A stretch of DNA of 64,000 nt, from positions 248,001 through 312,000 of the forward strand of contig NC_023035.1 in NCBI RefSeq assembly GCF_000507245.1, given 5' to 3'. Below, in pieces: positions 1-6,902 of the stretch (its first letter is position 1; each line of letters starts with the position of its first letter). The notes beneath the pieces were generated by a model, which was not told the origin of the DNA, searched no databases, and saw only the letters and a list, made by a program, of their open reading frames with translations. Origin of the DNA: Salinispira pacifica (GTDB lineage Bacteria > Spirochaetota > Spirochaetia > DSM-27196 > Salinispiraceae). Made by a program: the position numbers and the translations under genes.

Positions 1-2
1 AC

Positions 3-83
3 GTTCAGGCCGGAAACTACGGGAACAATTCATGGAAGGTGTATTACGATTTTCTCAGCGAATTGCAGGCCCGGGAGCGCTAG
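3..83 (+). CDS. C-terminal fragment of an unidentified protein
   Basis: The frame is open from the window edge to a TAG at 81-83 and gives 26 residues ending YYDFLSELQARER. The aromatic and helical composition looks like a genuine protein C-terminus, loosely like the end of an alpha/beta-hydrolase esterase, but that is too little to assign a family. The gene converges on the minus-strand RNA and serC that follow. The other frames here read as low-complexity GC-rich translation and were not preferred. Confidence 0.45.
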   Translation, partial: VQAGNYGNNSWKVYYDFLSELQARER

Positions 84-202
84 GGAGTACCGGATCGCCG
101 GATTCGGCCGCTCAGGGCGGGAATACTGAATACGGCGGGTTTGCCTGGCCCCGACCCGGCAATCCAATTCGGCTCACTCCGCTTCCCCGGCCCTTTTTTC
201 TT

Positions 203-238
203 GGCCCTTTCAGCACCTGGGGCCCTTTCAGCACCCGG
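203..238. repeat. 18-bp tandem duplication
   Basis: Two adjacent 18-bp units, 203-220 and 221-238, each begin GGCCCTTTCAGCACC and differ at one position. They lie in the noncoding gap between the partial gene and the terminator at 252-280. No function is evident; this looks like a simple local duplication. Confidence 0.6.
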
Positions 239-251
239 CGGGGAAACGGGC

Positions 252-280
252 AAAAAAAGGGCCGGCACTCACTGCCGGCC
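252..280 (-). terminator. Rho-independent terminator of the structured RNA
   Basis: The inverted repeat GGCCGGCA/TGCCGGCC (260-267 and 273-280) has a 5-nt loop and, read on the minus strand, is followed by T7 (A-run at 252-258). It probably also ends read-through from serC. Confidence 0.8.
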
Positions 281-394
281 TTATCCATCGGGGGTACTAC
301 ACCCCGGGATGTTTTGTACCAATGTCATAGACATGGAATCGAATGTTTGGGCTTCGTTGCCCGGGGGATATTGAATTGAGGCGGTATTCGAGTT

Positions 395-436
395 TCACCT
401 CAATTCATCCCCTGCATGTTTAGGTGGATTATTCAT
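395..436 (-). CDS. possible 13-residue peptide within the structured RNA
   Basis: An ATG at 436 follows GGGAGG at 6-nt spacing and opens a 13-codon frame, MNNPPKHAGDELR, ending in TGA. The last codons form the 5' arm of the long hairpin near 366-411, so translating the peptide would disrupt that stem, as in leader-peptide or small-ORF control. No homology can be judged at this length. The frame may be fortuitous. Confidence 0.25.
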   Translation of the reverse strand: MNNPPKHAGDELR

Positions 437-537
437 ATGAATCCTCCCGTACTATATGCAGCTAAGCTTCCGGACGGGCGACAATTTCCCGCCGTTCCGG
501 AACTTGGAATCCGTGCTGATCTACATCAACTAACAAA

Positions 538-566
538 ATTCTAATACCGCCCGGGCCCGGGGTCAA
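538..566 (-). promoter_or_regulatory. sigma-70 promoter of the structured RNA
   Basis: On the minus strand, TTGACC (566-561), a 17-bp spacer and TAGAAT (543-538) sit immediately downstream of the serC stop codon. This makes the RNA below an independent transcription unit rather than only the serC 3' end. Confidence 0.55.
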
Positions 567-569
567 TGC

Positions 570-1652
570 TTAACCGTTCTTTTTTGCAAATTCTTTCATA
601 TAATCCGCAAGAGCCTGCACACCTTCCAGAGGCATTGCATTATAGATGGACGCCCGGCATCCGCCCACAGAGCGGTGACCCTTCAGTCCGAGCATATCCC
701 TCTGGGAAGCTCCTTTGAGGAACTCATCCTGCAGCTCTTCATTCTTTAATGTGAACACAACATTCATGTGGCTGCGCACATCTTTATCCACCGGGCAGTT
801 ATAGAATCCGTCGGTATTATCAATCACTCCGTACAGCAGTGAAGCCTTCCGGCTGTTCAATTCCTGAATTCCTTCAAGACCGCCTTTTCCTTCGATCCAT
901 TTCAGAACCTTGCTCATTGCCCAGATGGGGAACACCGGAGGGGTGTTGTACAGGCTGTCTTTATCTGCGTGGGTTTTATATTTCAGGTATGCTCCCAGTT
1001 TTTCGGGTGCCCGGTTGATCATATCTTTCCGGATAATCACCATGGTAACGCCGGCCGGGGCAAGGTTTTTCTGTGCACCTGCATAGATCAGTCCGAAACG
1101 GTCCACAGGGAGGGGGCGGGAGAGAATATCTGACGACATATCCGCAACAACTGGAATATCACTTTCGGGAAAATCCTTCCACTGAACACCGTTGATAGTC
1201 TCATTGCTGGTGATATGGAGATATGCGCTTTCCGCATTGGGTTTCAAATCCGCAGGAGAAGGCAGACTGGTATAAGCTCCGTCTTTCCCGTCCCAGAGAA
1301 CATTGGCCTCAGCGTAGAGCTTGGCATCCGCCAGCGCTTTTTTCGCCCAGGTACCGCTTACAACGAAATCCACCGAAGATTTATCTCCCAGCAGATTCTG
1401 GGGAATCATTGAAAACTGAAGGGTTGCACCGCCTCCCAGAAGGAGAACCTCATAATCGTCGGGTACATCGAGCAGGGATTTAATGCCGTTGATAACGGAA
1501 AAATGCACCTCATCATATTCTTTGCTTCGGTGACTTGTTTCCACCAAAGAAAGACCGCTGCCCTGATAATCAACCAGATCCTTTTCAAGCTCCTTCAACA
1601 CCTCAAAAGGCAGGGTGGAAGGTCCGGCGTAGAAATTATACTTTCGTGCCAT
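570..1652 (-). CDS. serC: phosphoserine aminotransferase
   Basis: SerC converts 3-phosphohydroxypyruvate and glutamate to phosphoserine and 2-oxoglutarate in cytosolic serine synthesis. It may also act in the PLP branch using 4-phosphohydroxythreonine. The 360-residue protein has the family length. It opens with the class V aminotransferase signature NFYAGPSTLP and keeps LVETSHRSKEY, and the PLP-binding lysine is K195 in GAQKNLAPAG. The start is supported by GGAG upstream. It is monocistronic, with a promoter upstream and the independent RNA downstream. Identification is secure. Confidence 0.95.
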   Translation of the reverse strand: MARKYNFYAGPSTLPFEVLKELEKDLVDYQGSGLSLVETSHRSKEYDEVHFSVINGIKSLLDVPDDYEVLLLGGGATLQFSMIPQNLLGDKSSVDFVVSGTWAKKALADAKLYAEANVLWDGKDGAYTSLPSPADLKPNAESAYLHITSNETINGVQWKDFPESDIPVVADMSSDILSRPLPVDRFGLIYAGAQKNLAPAGVTMVIIRKDMINRAPEKLGAYLKYKTHADKDSLYNTPPVFPIWAMSKVLKWIEGKGGLEGIQELNSRKASLLYGVIDNTDGFYNCPVDKDVRSHMNVVFTLKNEELQDEFLKGASQRDMLGLKGHRSVGGCRASIYNAMPLEGVQALADYMKEFAKKNG

Positions 1653-1678
1653 GTGTGGTCTCCTTGTGTTTTCCTTTG

Positions 1679-1741
1679 TCCGGCAAAATTCGCCGGAAAT
1701 CGATAATTATTTATAGTATACGAATGGGTATTCCACTGCAA
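1679..1741 (-). promoter_or_regulatory. serC promoter and leader hairpin
   Basis: On the minus strand, TTGCAG (1741-1736), a 17-bp spacer and TACTAT (1718-1713) form a sigma-70-like promoter. The leader then contains a short hairpin, TCCGGC/GCCGGA, at 1679-1697, ahead of the ribosome-binding site. The hairpin's function is not known. Confidence 0.5.
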
Positions 1742-1766
1742 TACACCTCGGGAAGTGCACTTCAAA

Positions 1767-2306
1767 TCAGCTTAACGTAAAATCAAGATATACGGAAATA
1801 ATGGATAACAGCTCCAGAGTGATGGCGGTGATAAAAAACAGCATTCCTCTGGAAAGCCATTTGGTTTTCCGCATGTTGATCTTTGAGATAGCATACAACT
1901 GTTTGCTGAACATGGTATACACCGCATGATCATCCTCCGCCAGATCTGCAAGATAGCGTGCATAATTGCCGGGGGTTCTGAAACGGGAGATACCGCCGAA
2001 AAACGTGGGATTGATCTGAAACCCCCGCTCTTCTTCTTTTGGCTCCCGGGGGACCTTTACCAGTTTGGGTCGAATAACCATGAGCAGGGAGAAGATTGTG
2101 AGGACGGCGGCAATGAAGTAGAAGAACACCAGCACCAGGCTGGCGACATTCGCCGACACCTTATCGAAGTGAACGATAAAAAACACCATGAATACCCCCA
2201 GGGTGGATAACAGTGCTGTGGCTTTTGAATCTGAGCGCTGGAGATTTTGCTGTTCTGTGTCCAGGATGCGCAACAGCACCGTGAGCTTTTCGGTAAATGC
2301 CTTCAT
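1767..2306 (-). CDS. Pycsar-effector-like (DUF5706) membrane protein
   Basis: A 179-residue inner-membrane protein with two predicted helices (about 31-49 and 54-78), a cytosolic region of about 70 residues, and a third helix (about 152-175). The layout resembles the Pycsar effector / DUF5706 family: LDTEQQNLQRSDSKATALL before helix 1, VIRPK after helix 2, NPTFFG, then KQLYAISKINMRKTKWL leading into helix 3. In that family, cyclic pyrimidine nucleotides made by a partner cyclase trigger membrane damage as phage defence. No cyclase or CBASS gene is adjacent, so defence is only a hypothesis. The start chosen at 2306 has GAGGAG at 8 nt; a longer upstream reading would run into the divergent hydrolase gene. 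Confidence 0.6.
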   Translation of the reverse strand: MKAFTEKLTVLLRILDTEQQNLQRSDSKATALLSTLGVFMVFFIVHFDKVSANVASLVLVFFYFIAAVLTIFSLLMVIRPKLVKVPREPKEEERGFQINPTFFGGISRFRTPGNYARYLADLAEDDHAVYTMFSKQLYAISKINMRKTKWLSRGMLFFITAITLELLSIISVYLDFTLS

Positions 2307-2376
2307 GGATACTACTCCTCGGAATACCTTCATCATAGCCGGGATGGCGCGGTTGTGTCCAATTTCGGCCAATTTC

Positions 2377-2405
2377 TGGACAGGCCGGCCGGACAGGTTT
2401 ATTCT
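2377..2405 (+). promoter_or_regulatory. promoter of the hydrolase gene, leaderless geometry
   Basis: TGGACA (2377-2382), a 17-bp spacer and TATTCT (2400-2405) are followed after 6 nt by the ATG at 2412. The expected transcription start coincides with the A of the start codon. No Shine-Dalgarno sequence is present. Confidence 0.5.
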
Positions 2406-2411
2406 GGCTGT

Positions 2412-3398
2412 ATGCGTGAGGAACAAATACATATACCCGTTAAGGGATCCATGGCCTTTGCCCGGATTTGGCATGCCAAGGGCGAAGCCAGGGGCATTAT
2501 TCTGCTGGTTCACGGTGCGCTGGAGCATTCGGGACGGTACGGGAACTTCGCTCTTTTTCTGGCCCATCACGGGTATCATGTTGTGGGATACGACCTGAGA
2601 GCCCACGGCTACTCCGCGCTGAGCAGCAAACATGCGGGGGACTCCCGTGCCATTACCCGTGCAATTCAGGAAACTCCCGATTTCGGGTATATGCCCGGTG
2701 AAGAGGGGTGGTATCTGTATCTTGATGATTTCGCCCAGGTGGTGGATTACATAAGCGCCCGGTATTCGGGGCTCAAGATTTTTGTGTTTTCACACAGCAT
2801 GGGATCCATGATCGCCCGTTCCGCCCTTTCGCTGCTGCCGCCGGGACAGCTTGGAAAAATCCGGGGAATGATCCTCAGCGGCACCCCGGGCAACGGAGGG
2901 CTGCGTGCCAAGGCCGGGAGGATCATCGTGAACTCTGCCATAAAGAAGAACGGAGATGCACATATCAGTCCCAAGATACATGATCTGGCCTTCGGTCCCT
3001 ATTCAAAATCCCGGAAATTCTCCTCGGTGCGCACCGAGCAGGACTGGATCAGCAGCGTACCCGACGAAGTGGATTCATATATCGCCGATCCGCTTTGCGG
3101 TACCCTCATGCGCTTGGGCTTCTACAAGACCCTTGCAGAGGGCAACATCTATCTCTACAGCAAGGCATACAAAAAAGCCCTCACCGGGAAGAGCATCCCT
3201 CTCATGATGATCGCAGGGGACCATGATCCGGTAAGCTCCTTCGGCAGGAGCGTGCTGAGACTCGCAGATTTCTTCCGCCGTCTTGATTGGCAGGACGTAC
3301 GGGTGAAGATCTACCCTCAGGGAAGACATGAACTTCTTCACGATGCCATGAAGGCCCGGGTCTACGATGATCTCCTTGACTGGCTGAACGAACACTGA
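2412..3398 (+). CDS. alpha/beta hydrolase, monoacylglycerol lipase/lysophospholipase type
   Basis: A 328-residue serine hydrolase of the Hydrolase_4 (monoglyceride lipase/PldB) group, expected to cleave acylglycerols or lysophospholipids. Visible features are the oxyanion-side LLVHGALEHSGRY, YDLRAHGYS, the nucleophile elbow FSHSMGS, a late acidic residue in IAGDHDPVSS, and the catalytic histidine in YPQGRHELLHD. There is no signal peptide, so it is probably cytosolic. It is transcribed alone, divergent from the DUF5706 gene. The ATG at 2412 lacks a Shine-Dalgarno sequence and fits a leaderless start. The exact substrate cannot be read from the sequence. Confidence 0.8.
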   Translation: MREEQIHIPVKGSMAFARIWHAKGEARGIILLVHGALEHSGRYGNFALFLAHHGYHVVGYDLRAHGYSALSSKHAGDSRAITRAIQETPDFGYMPGEEGWYLYLDDFAQVVDYISARYSGLKIFVFSHSMGSMIARSALSLLPPGQLGKIRGMILSGTPGNGGLRAKAGRIIVNSAIKKNGDAHISPKIHDLAFGPYSKSRKFSSVRTEQDWISSVPDEVDSYIADPLCGTLMRLGFYKTLAEGNIYLYSKAYKKALTGKSIPLMMIAGDHDPVSSFGRSVLRLADFFRRLDWQDVRVKIYPQGRHELLHDAMKARVYDDLLDWLNEH

Positions 3399-3483
3399 AC
3401 CGGCGGCGCTGAACCGGCCGGCTCACAGGCCCGGACACCGCCGCTCCCCTTGAATCGGCGGGGAAAAATGGACCGGCGGGGAT

Positions 3484-3515
3484 AAAAAAAAGCGGCAGGG
3501 CTTTCGCCCCGCCGC
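3484..3515 (-). terminator. pgi terminator
   Basis: GCGGC-A-GGGC / GCCC-C-GCCGC around a TTTC loop, followed on the minus strand by T8, lies 22 bp past the pgi stop. Confidence 0.8.
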
Positions 3516-3537
3516 CGCATATCAGCATTCATTCAAT

Positions 3538-5163
3538 TCAGCTGCGTACCCCCAGGAGTGCGCTGAATTCCTGGAGAGCAGGATCCAGCTCGCCGTCTCC
3601 CAACACCTGCTTGGTAAGTACTTTCCCCAGCTGAACCCCTTCCTGATCGAAGCTGTTCAGATTCCACACAAGTCCCTGGAACATTACCTTGTTTTCAAAA
3701 TGGGCCAGAAGGGCGCCAAGAACTCGGGGGGTGAGTGATTTGCTGTAGAGCAGACTTGAAGGGCGTTCACCCTGAAATGTTTTATTGGGGTTGTCATCCT
3801 TCTTGCCCTTGGCGAAGGCGATAATCTGGGCCGCCAGATTTGCGTTCAGCTTCTGCTGGCTTGTGGAGCCTTCCCAGTTCACATCCAGACCGTCCTGGCT
3901 GTTGAGAAAGCCGATGAACTGCAGGGGAATGATGTCCGTGCCCTGGTGAAGCAGCTGGTAGAAGCTGTGCTGGCCGTTGGTGCCGGGTTCTCCGAAAATA
4001 ACCGGCCCGGTAAGGTACCCCAGCTGTTCCCCGTCACGGTTTACGTGTTTCCCGTTGCTCTCCATATCCATCTGCTGAAGGTGGGCGGGGAAGCGGCTCA
4101 TGGCCTGGCTGTAGGGAAGTACTGCAGTTGAAGGGAAGCCCTGAAAATTCCGCTCCCAAATACCGATGAGGGCATCCAGTAATGCCGGGTTTTTCAGAAT
4201 ACCCGCTTCCATCGCGGCAGCATCTGCGGCGTGGGCTCCGTCCAGAAATTCTCTGAATACATCCGCGCCGAAGGCCAGACTGAGTACCGCACCTCCCACT
4301 GCGCTGGTGGAACTGTAGCGTCCTCCGATAAAATCATCAATAAAAAAGGAATCCAGATATTCACTGCTTTTGGCCAGCGGGCTGGTCTCGCTGGTTACAC
4401 AGATGATCTGCTTTCTGGGCTGCTTCACCCCCGCGTGCTTCAGCCGGTCCAGCACCAGCGCTTCATTGGTAAGGGTTTCCTGGGTTGTACCGCTTTTGGA
4501 GACCAGGATGAAGAGGGTGGTGGAGGGATCAATCTCTCTGAGGATATCTGCTGCATCGTCGGGGTCAACATTGGAAATGAAACGGGCATTCAGTTTTTCT
4601 CCCCGGCCGCGGAATGCCTCCCCGGAACCCTCACTGGAGTTCACATGGTTTTTCAGGGCGAGATACATTGCCCTGGGCCCCAGGTCTGATCCTCCGATAC
4701 CCACCTGCACAACCGTTGAAAAAGGCTTACCGTTCTCTGCGGTGATCCGGCCGGCATGTACTTCCTCAGCGAAGTCGGCTATCCGGCTGTTCTGTTCATT
4801 ATAGAACGCCCCCAGATCCCTGCCTTCATGGCTCACGCTTCCTGCAAGCTGTCCTCGGGTGAGGTGATGAAGTACCCGCCGGTTTTCACCGCTGTTCATG
4901 TATTCGCCCGATGCAATCAGTCGGAATTTATCGATCAGCTGCTGCTCATCACTCAGCTCCTGCAGTACCGAGAGGATCTGATTGTCCACCTGCTTGGCCG
5001 CGTAGTTGTAGTGAAGGGTTTCCTGTTTTCCCAGCTCATAGGATGAGTTGCAGGAAGTTACCCGCTTACCGTCCAGGACCGCAGATAGTGAAGGGGCCTG
5101 CAATTTCTGCAGAGCTTTGTATGCTTTGGTTTCATCAAAATTTCGGAATTGTACTTCAGACAT
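3538..5163 (-). CDS. pgi: glucose-6-phosphate isomerase
   Basis: Pgi interconverts glucose 6-phosphate and fructose 6-phosphate in glycolysis and gluconeogenesis. The 541-residue protein matches the long bacterial form. It carries the first PGI signature in DFIGGRYSSTSAVGG and the second in FDQEGVQLGK, where Q replaces the usual E of GVE. The substrate-binding stretch VQVGIGGSDLGPRAM and SKSGTTQET are present. The start at 5163 has AGGAGATAATA directly upstream; a longer in-frame reading of 81 residues runs into the glnA control region and looks non-protein. It is divergent from glnA. Confidence 0.95.
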   Translation of the reverse strand: MSEVQFRNFDETKAYKALQKLQAPSLSAVLDGKRVTSCNSSYELGKQETLHYNYAAKQVDNQILSVLQELSDEQQLIDKFRLIASGEYMNSGENRRVLHHLTRGQLAGSVSHEGRDLGAFYNEQNSRIADFAEEVHAGRITAENGKPFSTVVQVGIGGSDLGPRAMYLALKNHVNSSEGSGEAFRGRGEKLNARFISNVDPDDAADILREIDPSTTLFILVSKSGTTQETLTNEALVLDRLKHAGVKQPRKQIICVTSETSPLAKSSEYLDSFFIDDFIGGRYSSTSAVGGAVLSLAFGADVFREFLDGAHAADAAAMEAGILKNPALLDALIGIWERNFQGFPSTAVLPYSQAMSRFPAHLQQMDMESNGKHVNRDGEQLGYLTGPVIFGEPGTNGQHSFYQLLHQGTDIIPLQFIGFLNSQDGLDVNWEGSTSQQKLNANLAAQIIAFAKGKKDDNPNKTFQGERPSSLLYSKSLTPRVLGALLAHFENKVMFQGLVWNLNSFDQEGVQLGKVLTKQVLGDGELDPALQEFSALLGVRS

Positions 5164-5268
5164 TATTATCTCCTCGTTGAAATCCCGGAGGGGATCACTA
5201 TGGGCTTCAGAATATTCAAAACCGGGGATTTTTACCAGTGCTAATCGCCGTTGCACCCCCGGGTGTAT

Positions 5269-5305
5269 AAAAAACGGAATATGGAGAATATTTATGCCGT
5301 TTTTT
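5269..5305. repeat. inverted repeat between pgi and glnA
   Basis: AAAAAACGG (5269-5277) and CCGTTTTTT (5297-5305) are perfect 9-bp arms around a 19-nt AT-rich centre. They lie in the divergent control region upstream of the glnA promoter. This could be an operator or a hairpin in a pgi leader transcript. The protein that binds it, if any, is unknown. Confidence 0.45.
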
Positions 5306-5337
5306 CGTATTTTTTTGTAAATCCCTTCGGATTGCTC

Positions 5338-5366
5338 TTTACATTCATGAAGGCCTTGGCTATATT
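5338..5366 (+). promoter_or_regulatory. glnA promoter
   Basis: TTTACA (5338-5343), a 17-bp spacer and TATATT (5361-5366) form a sigma-70-type promoter with a start near 5373. The 45-nt leader holds a small hairpin (AGCC/GGCT) before AAAGGAG. No sigma-54 GG-N10-GC element was found. Confidence 0.6.
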
Positions 5367-5417
5367 TACTACAAAATTGTATTAAAAAAAGCCGAAGGCT
5401 ACACAAAAGGAGTTTTT

Positions 5418-6821
5418 ATGTCAGCGAAAGCAATTCTTGACATGATTCAAAAGGAAGGCATCGAATATCTGGATCTTCAGTTCGGTGATATGTTCGGTAT
5501 GCTTCAGCATACTACCTTCGTTGCGAAAAATATGGATGAGGATCAGCTCACCGAAGGTATTCCTTTTGACGGTTCCAGCATTCGTGCATGGAAGAGCATC
5601 GATAAGTCCGATATGGTGTTTAAACCGGACCTGGAATCAGCGTTCGTAGACCCCTTTCGTGAGCGCAAAACTCTTGTACTCTTTGGCGATATCTACGAAC
5701 CCCGGACCGGTGAACGCTATGAGCGTGCTCCCCGGAATATTGCTCACCGTGCGGTTGAGTACATGAAGAGCCTGGGTATCGGTGATGAGGTGTTCTTCGG
5801 TCCTGAACCCGAGTTTTTCATATTTGATTCGGTTCGGATTGAAAACTCTTCCAATGTCAGCTTCTTCGAAGTGGAAACCGGCGAAGGTCCCTGGACTTCA
5901 GGTAATGAAGGGGTGAACCTGGGTCATAAAGTGCGCCACAAGATGGGATATTTTCCCGCTACGCCCCAGGATACTCTCATGGATCTGAGAAGTGATATTG
6001 TGAATCACATGGAAGATATGGGAATTACCGTATTCCTTCACCACCATGAGGTAGCAACCGCCCAGGGTGAGATCGGAGTGAAATTCGGTGATATTATCAG
6101 CGCAGGCGACATGGTTCACAAGTACAAGTATGCCGTGAAAAACACCGCATACCAGTACGGAAAAACTGCAACCTTCATGCCCAAACCCATGTTCGGAGAC
6201 AACGGCTCAGGAATGCACGTTCATGCTTCCATCTGGAAGGACGGTAAGAATACTTTTGCCGGCGACGGATACGCAAACCTCAGCGAGACCGCTCTCTATG
6301 CAATCGGCGGGCTTCTGAAACACGGCCGCTCCATTCAGGCATTCACCAACCCCACGGGAAACAGTTACCGTCGTCTGGTACCCGGCTACGAAGCGCCGGT
6401 TAAGCTGGCGTATTCTGCCACCAACCGTTCAGCTGCGGTGCGGATTCCTTATGTGACCGGCGATAAGGCCCGGCGCTTCGAGTTCCGCTGCGGTGACGCT
6501 TCCGGTTCGCCCTATCTTGCCTTCGCAGCAATGACCATGGCCATGATCGACGGTATTAAAAACAAAATTGATCCCGGCTCCGCACTGGATAAGAACATCT
6601 ACGATCTGCCTGCGGAAGAAGCGGATGCGATTCCCTCCACCTGTGCAACTCAGGAAGAGGCAATCAAGGAAATGCTTGCAGATAAAGACTGGCTTACAGC
6701 CGGTGATGTGTTTGATGAAGCCTTCATCAAGGCATACACCGATTACCGCCTCCAGGAAGAGGTGGAAATACAGAAACTTCAGCCCACTCCGGTTGAGTTT
6801 GAACTGTACTACGACGTGTAA
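5418..6821 (+). CDS. glnA: glutamine synthetase type I
   Basis: GlnA makes glutamine from glutamate, ammonia and ATP. The 467 residues fit the dodecameric GSI family. Visible motifs are the latch-region FDGSSIRAW, the metal-binding GPEPEFF, the ATP-binding KPMFGDNGSGMHVH, and NPTGNSYRRLVPGYEAP. The loop KNIYDLPAEE contains Y395, equivalent to the tyrosine adenylylated by GlnE, so activity is probably controlled by covalent modification; glnE is at 14880-18707. The AAAGGAG site supports the start. It is a single-gene unit ending in a strong terminator that carries a group II intron. Identification is secure. Confidence 0.97.
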   Translation: MSAKAILDMIQKEGIEYLDLQFGDMFGMLQHTTFVAKNMDEDQLTEGIPFDGSSIRAWKSIDKSDMVFKPDLESAFVDPFRERKTLVLFGDIYEPRTGERYERAPRNIAHRAVEYMKSLGIGDEVFFGPEPEFFIFDSVRIENSSNVSFFEVETGEGPWTSGNEGVNLGHKVRHKMGYFPATPQDTLMDLRSDIVNHMEDMGITVFLHHHEVATAQGEIGVKFGDIISAGDMVHKYKYAVKNTAYQYGKTATFMPKPMFGDNGSGMHVHASIWKDGKNTFAGDGYANLSETALYAIGGLLKHGRSIQAFTNPTGNSYRRLVPGYEAPVKLAYSATNRSAAVRIPYVTGDKARRFEFRCGDASGSPYLAFAAMTMAMIDGIKNKIDPGSALDKNIYDLPAEEADAIPSTCATQEEAIKEMLADKDWLTAGDVFDEAFIKAYTDYRLQEEVEIQKLQPTPVEFELYYDV

Positions 6822-6868
6822 GATTCTTCATCGGGCGGGGATCTCATCCCCGCCGCCATTCTCCTCTC

Positions 6869-6902
6869 GGGCACCGGCACTATTCGCCGGTGCCCTTTTT
6901 TT
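6869..6902 (+). terminator. glnA terminator and intron target
   Basis: A perfect 10-bp stem, GGGCACCGGC/GCCGGTGCCC, with a 7-nt loop is followed by T7. The group IIC intron begins at the end of the T-run, the usual insertion site of this intron class. Confidence 0.92.

Larger units (their letters stand above)
252..531 (-). ncRNA. candidate structured RNA with own promoter and terminator
   Basis: Just after the serC stop, the minus strand has a good sigma-70 promoter (TTGACC, 17-bp spacer, TAGAAT), with a start predicted near 531. Transcription would end at a hairpin plus T7 at 252-280. The roughly 280-nt product folds into successive hairpins by eye: TTCCGG/CCGGAA near 480-515, a stem of about 15 bp (GGGGAT-GAATTGAGG with CCTCAATTC and ATCCCC) near 366-411, GGGC/GCCC near 350-363, GGGGT/ACCCC near 290-305, then the terminator. 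It lacks the conserved cores of tmRNA, RNase P RNA and SRP RNA, and I do not recognise a 6S pattern. It could instead be a short mRNA, because a 13-codon frame with a ribosome-binding site lies inside it. Confidence 0.5.

Noticed and set aside
80-268. Minus-strand 62-codon frame at 80-268
   Set aside because: It starts inside the terminator hairpin and encodes the tandem duplication; no ribosome-binding site was seen.
32-379. Plus-strand 115-codon frame across 32-379
   Set aside because: It crosses the minus-strand terminator and structured RNA, and the translation is rich in Gly/Pro/Arg with no family pattern. The frame ending at 83 looks more like real protein.
5164-5406. 81-residue N-terminal extension of Pgi
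   Set aside because: It runs through the glnA promoter and an inverted repeat and has no Pgi similarity; a strong ribosome-binding site marks 5163.
5163-5417. Sigma-54 promoter or known riboswitch before glnA
   Set aside because: No GG-N10-GC element and no glutamine-riboswitch-like core was seen; a sigma-70 promoter explains the region.
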